Source of the DNA: Treponema sp.
GTDB lineage: Bacteria > Spirochaetota > Spirochaetia > Treponematales > Breznakiellaceae
NCBI GenBank assembly: GCA_031257695.1
Contig: JAIROB010000216.1
Coordinates: 1 to 6,922 of the forward strand
Length of the DNA: 6,922 nucleotides
Direction: 5' to 3'
Shown here: positions 6,004 through 6,922 of the stretch, one piece after another
How positions within the stretch are numbered: position 1 is the first letter of the stretch
How the letters are laid out: every line of letters begins with the position of its first letter
Notes under the pieces: generated by a model
Seen by the model: the letters and a program-made list of their open reading frames with translations, nothing else
Told to the model about the DNA's origin: nothing
The model's database searches: none
Translations under genes and position numbers: made by a program

Positions 6004-6504
6004 CTATCCCCTCTCCCGGTAGTTTTCAAAGATCCCGGAGAGCTGCTTTTTGGTTAGCTTGCCGTAGGTGTCCCCTCCCACGGTCATAACCGGGGCAAGG
6101 CCGCAACAGCCGACACAGCGCACCTCTTCCACGCTGAAAAGCCCGTCCACCGTTACTTCATTCGGCGCTATCATAAGATAACTCCGCGCCTCCTCGATAA
6201 GGTCCCCGCCGCCCTTGAGGTAACAGGCGGTGCCCAGACATACCGAAACCTTATTTTTTCCCGGTTTTGTGGTCTTGAAGAAGTGATAGAAAGTTATCAC
6301 TCCGTAGACCCGCGCCAGGGGGATGCCGGTCATAACTGAAATCTGCTCCGCCGCAGACCGGGGGATAAAACCGAAAGTTTCCTGGGTTTTATGCAGGATC
6401 ATAATCAAACTGCCCGGTTTGACCTTCCATTCGTTAATAAATGAGATGAGCTCCTTGGGAAATTCCGCCTTTCCCTCTGCAATTTCGTAGCCGTTTCCGG
6501 ACAT
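6004..6504 (-). CDS. hydC: Thioredoxin-like [2Fe-2S] subunit of [FeFe]-hydrogenase (HndA/HydC, NuoE-like)
   Basis: A 166-residue NuoE-family electron-transfer subunit and the first gene of the operon. An N-terminal helical part (about 14-75) holds the family pattern LIMILHKTQETFGFIPRSAA and the RVYGVITFYHFF stretch. It is followed by a thioredoxin-like fold with one [2Fe-2S] site: C89 and C94 (VCLGTACYLKGG) with C130 and C134 (VRCVGCCGLAPVM). C133 is an extra neighbouring cysteine seen in many family members. In complex I-like and Hnd/Hyd enzymes this subunit packs against the flavin subunit and relays electrons near FMN. The ATG at 6504 has AGGAGG at 6511-6516 with 6 nt spacing. An overlapping out-of-frame ATG lies at 6506-6508 (minus strand) and has no supporting frame. 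hydB follows after 10 nt. No signal peptide, so cytoplasmic. Confidence 0.95.
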   Translation of the reverse strand: MSGNGYEIAEGKAEFPKELISFINEWKVKPGSLIMILHKTQETFGFIPRSAAEQISVMTGIPLARVYGVITFYHFFKTTKPGKNKVSVCLGTACYLKGGGDLIEEARSYLMIAPNEVTVDGLFSVEEVRCVGCCGLAPVMTVGGDTYGKLTKKQLSGIFENYRERG

Positions 6505-6539
6505 ACATAACCTCCTCGCATTGTAAGTATTTTGTGGGT

Positions 6540-6572
6540 GAGAATGAGCATAGAGTACCCGCGCACATTCTC
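6540..6572 (-). promoter_or_regulatory. Inverted repeat over the predicted hydCBA start site (possible operator or 5' leader hairpin)
   Basis: GAGAATG at 6540-6546 and CATTCTC at 6566-6572 are perfect 7-bp inverted repeats separated by 19 nt. One mismatch and two more complementary bases (6548-6549 with 6563-6564) extend the dyad inward. It begins 1 nt downstream of the candidate -10 element and would span roughly -5 to +28 of the transcript. That position suits either a repressor operator or a stem-loop at the very 5' end of the mRNA. No regulator is recognised from the motif. Confidence 0.4.
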
Positions 6573-6573
6573 C

Positions 6574-6602
6574 AGTATGGGCCTGTTTGGCCGAAGTGTC
6601 AA
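6574..6602 (-). promoter_or_regulatory. Candidate sigma70-type promoter of the hydCBA operon
   Basis: On the minus strand a perfect -35 TTGACA (6602 to 6597) is followed by a 17-nt spacer and CATACT (6579 to 6574; 4 of 6 matches to TATAAT). The predicted start is near 6567, giving an untranslated leader of about 60 nt before the hydC ATG at 6504. An A/T-rich stretch (GCAATTTTTC on the minus strand) lies immediately upstream of the -35. Hexamers and spacing are read directly; activity is inference. Confidence 0.6.
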
Positions 6603-6675
6603 GAAAAATTGCTACGGGGCGAGTAATTCAGGGATAAAAGCGTGATTTTTTGCGAATTATTTCAAATTTGAGAAA

Positions 6676-6696
6676 GCGGGCTCTGTTCCTGCCCGC
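6676..6696. other. GC hairpin in the hydC-trpS divergent intergenic region
   Basis: GCGGGC (6676-6681) and GCCCGC (6691-6696) form a perfect 6-bp stem with a 9-nt loop. On the minus strand it is followed by TTTCTCAAATTT, which is only weakly terminator-like. On the + strand there is no T-run. It sits about 75 nt upstream of trpS and could be a leader structure, a barrier between the divergent units, or chance in GC-rich DNA. Confidence 0.25.
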
Positions 6697-6770
6697 CGCT
6701 CCGCTATTTGCTTTCAATTTACACAGCGCCCCCCTATACGAAATTGTCCTGGCGGGGTAGAGTAGGGGCC

Positions 6771-6922
6771 ATGAAAAAAGTTGCCTTAACGGGAATTAAA
6801 CCTACGGGGATTCCCCACATCGGGAACTACTTCGGCGCCATTAAGCCCGCCCTGGAGCTGGCCCGGGACTACGACGCCCGGTACTTTATCGCCGATTACC
6901 ACGCGCTCAACACCGTCAAGGA
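6771..6922 (+). CDS. trpS: Tryptophan--tRNA ligase, N-terminal part (3' end cut by window edge)
   Basis: The first 50 codons of a class I aminoacyl-tRNA synthetase that charges tRNA-Trp. The start MKKVALTGIKPTGIPHIGNY contains the TrpRS N-terminal signature: (S/T)GxxPTG followed by the HIGH-like motif, here PHIGN (residues 15-19). It continues FGAIKPALELA and a YFIADYHALN stretch that matches the Rossmann-fold F-(I/V)-AD-x-HALT pattern. The frame is open to the window edge. The ATG at 6771 is chosen because it gives the family N-terminus directly; a modest purine-rich AGGGG lies at 6764-6768. The gene is divergent from hydC. No T-box or trp-leader-like element is evident upstream, and only a weak promoter guess (TTTCAA-17-TATACG, -10 at 6735-6740) can be offered. 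Confidence 0.93.
   Translation, partial: MKKVALTGIKPTGIPHIGNYFGAIKPALELARDYDARYFIADYHALNTVK

Noticed and set aside
5994..6029. Upstream in-frame ATG (6029) as the hydB start
   Set aside because: It would overlap hydC by 26 nt, adds a non-conserved Arg/Gly-rich 12-residue leader, and lacks a better ribosome binding site than the ATG at 5993.
6520..6525. TACAAT on the minus strand as a -10 element for hydC
   Set aside because: There is no acceptable -35 at 16-18 nt, and the start site would fall next to the Shine-Dalgarno sequence. The TTGACA/CATACT pair upstream is better.
6405..6602. A 65-codon minus-strand frame overlapping the hydC start and promoter
   Set aside because: It overlaps the well-supported hydC N-terminus in another frame, covers the promoter and has no recognisable domain.
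6712..6740. TTTCAA-17-TATACG as the trpS promoter
   Set aside because: The -35 matches only 3 of 6 positions. The better-looking TTTACA at 6718 is spaced only 11 nt from TATACG. Too weak to list as a feature.

Overview
The window reads as chromosome of a strictly anaerobic, fermentative bacterium. It is GC-rich and gene-dense, and carries a three-gene NAD(P)-linked [FeFe]-hydrogenase operon between ordinary housekeeping genes. The combination dnaX-ybaB-recR, a small secreted FecR-like protein, an HndA/HndC/HndD-type hydrogenase and a tryptophanyl-tRNA synthetase would fit a Spirochaetota/Treponema-like gut or sediment anaerobe. That placement is recall-based inference, not something the sequence proves.

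Left part (1-1796, + strand): the 3' end of dnaX (clamp-loader tau/gamma subunit), then ybaB/ebfC, then recR. All three are translationally coupled: ybaB starts 20 nt inside dnaX, and the recR GTG overlaps the ybaB TGA. This is the widely conserved bacterial replication/recombination cluster. Next, after a 72-nt gap holding a 7-bp hairpin, is a 139-residue exported protein (1869-2288) with a FecR-like beta domain and a Ser/Gly/Ala-rich tail; its biological role is unknown.

Middle and right part (2306-6602, - strand): the hydrogenase operon, transcribed right to left as hydC (thioredoxin-like [2Fe-2S] subunit), hydB (FMN/NAD(P)H-binding flavoprotein subunit with extra Fe-S domains) and hydA (catalytic H-cluster subunit). 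It has a good candidate sigma70 promoter (TTGACA-17-CATACT) with a 7-bp inverted repeat placed over the predicted start site. It ends at an 8-bp GC hairpin plus U7, which lies between the convergent fecR-like and hydA genes. The subunit set resembles the trimeric, potentially electron-bifurcating HydABC/Hnd enzymes: NAD(P)H enters at hydB, electrons pass through Fe-S chains, and H2 is made or used at hydA. The HydE/F/G maturases needed to build the H-cluster are not in this window.

Right end (6771-6922, + strand): the first 50 codons of trpS, divergent from the hydrogenase operon across a 266-nt intergenic region.

I see no IS elements, CRISPR arrays, tRNA/rRNA genes or prophage. No wholly new system is evident. 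The points most worth a second look are the hydrogenase's domain make-up, its promoter/operator region and the orphan FecR-like protein.
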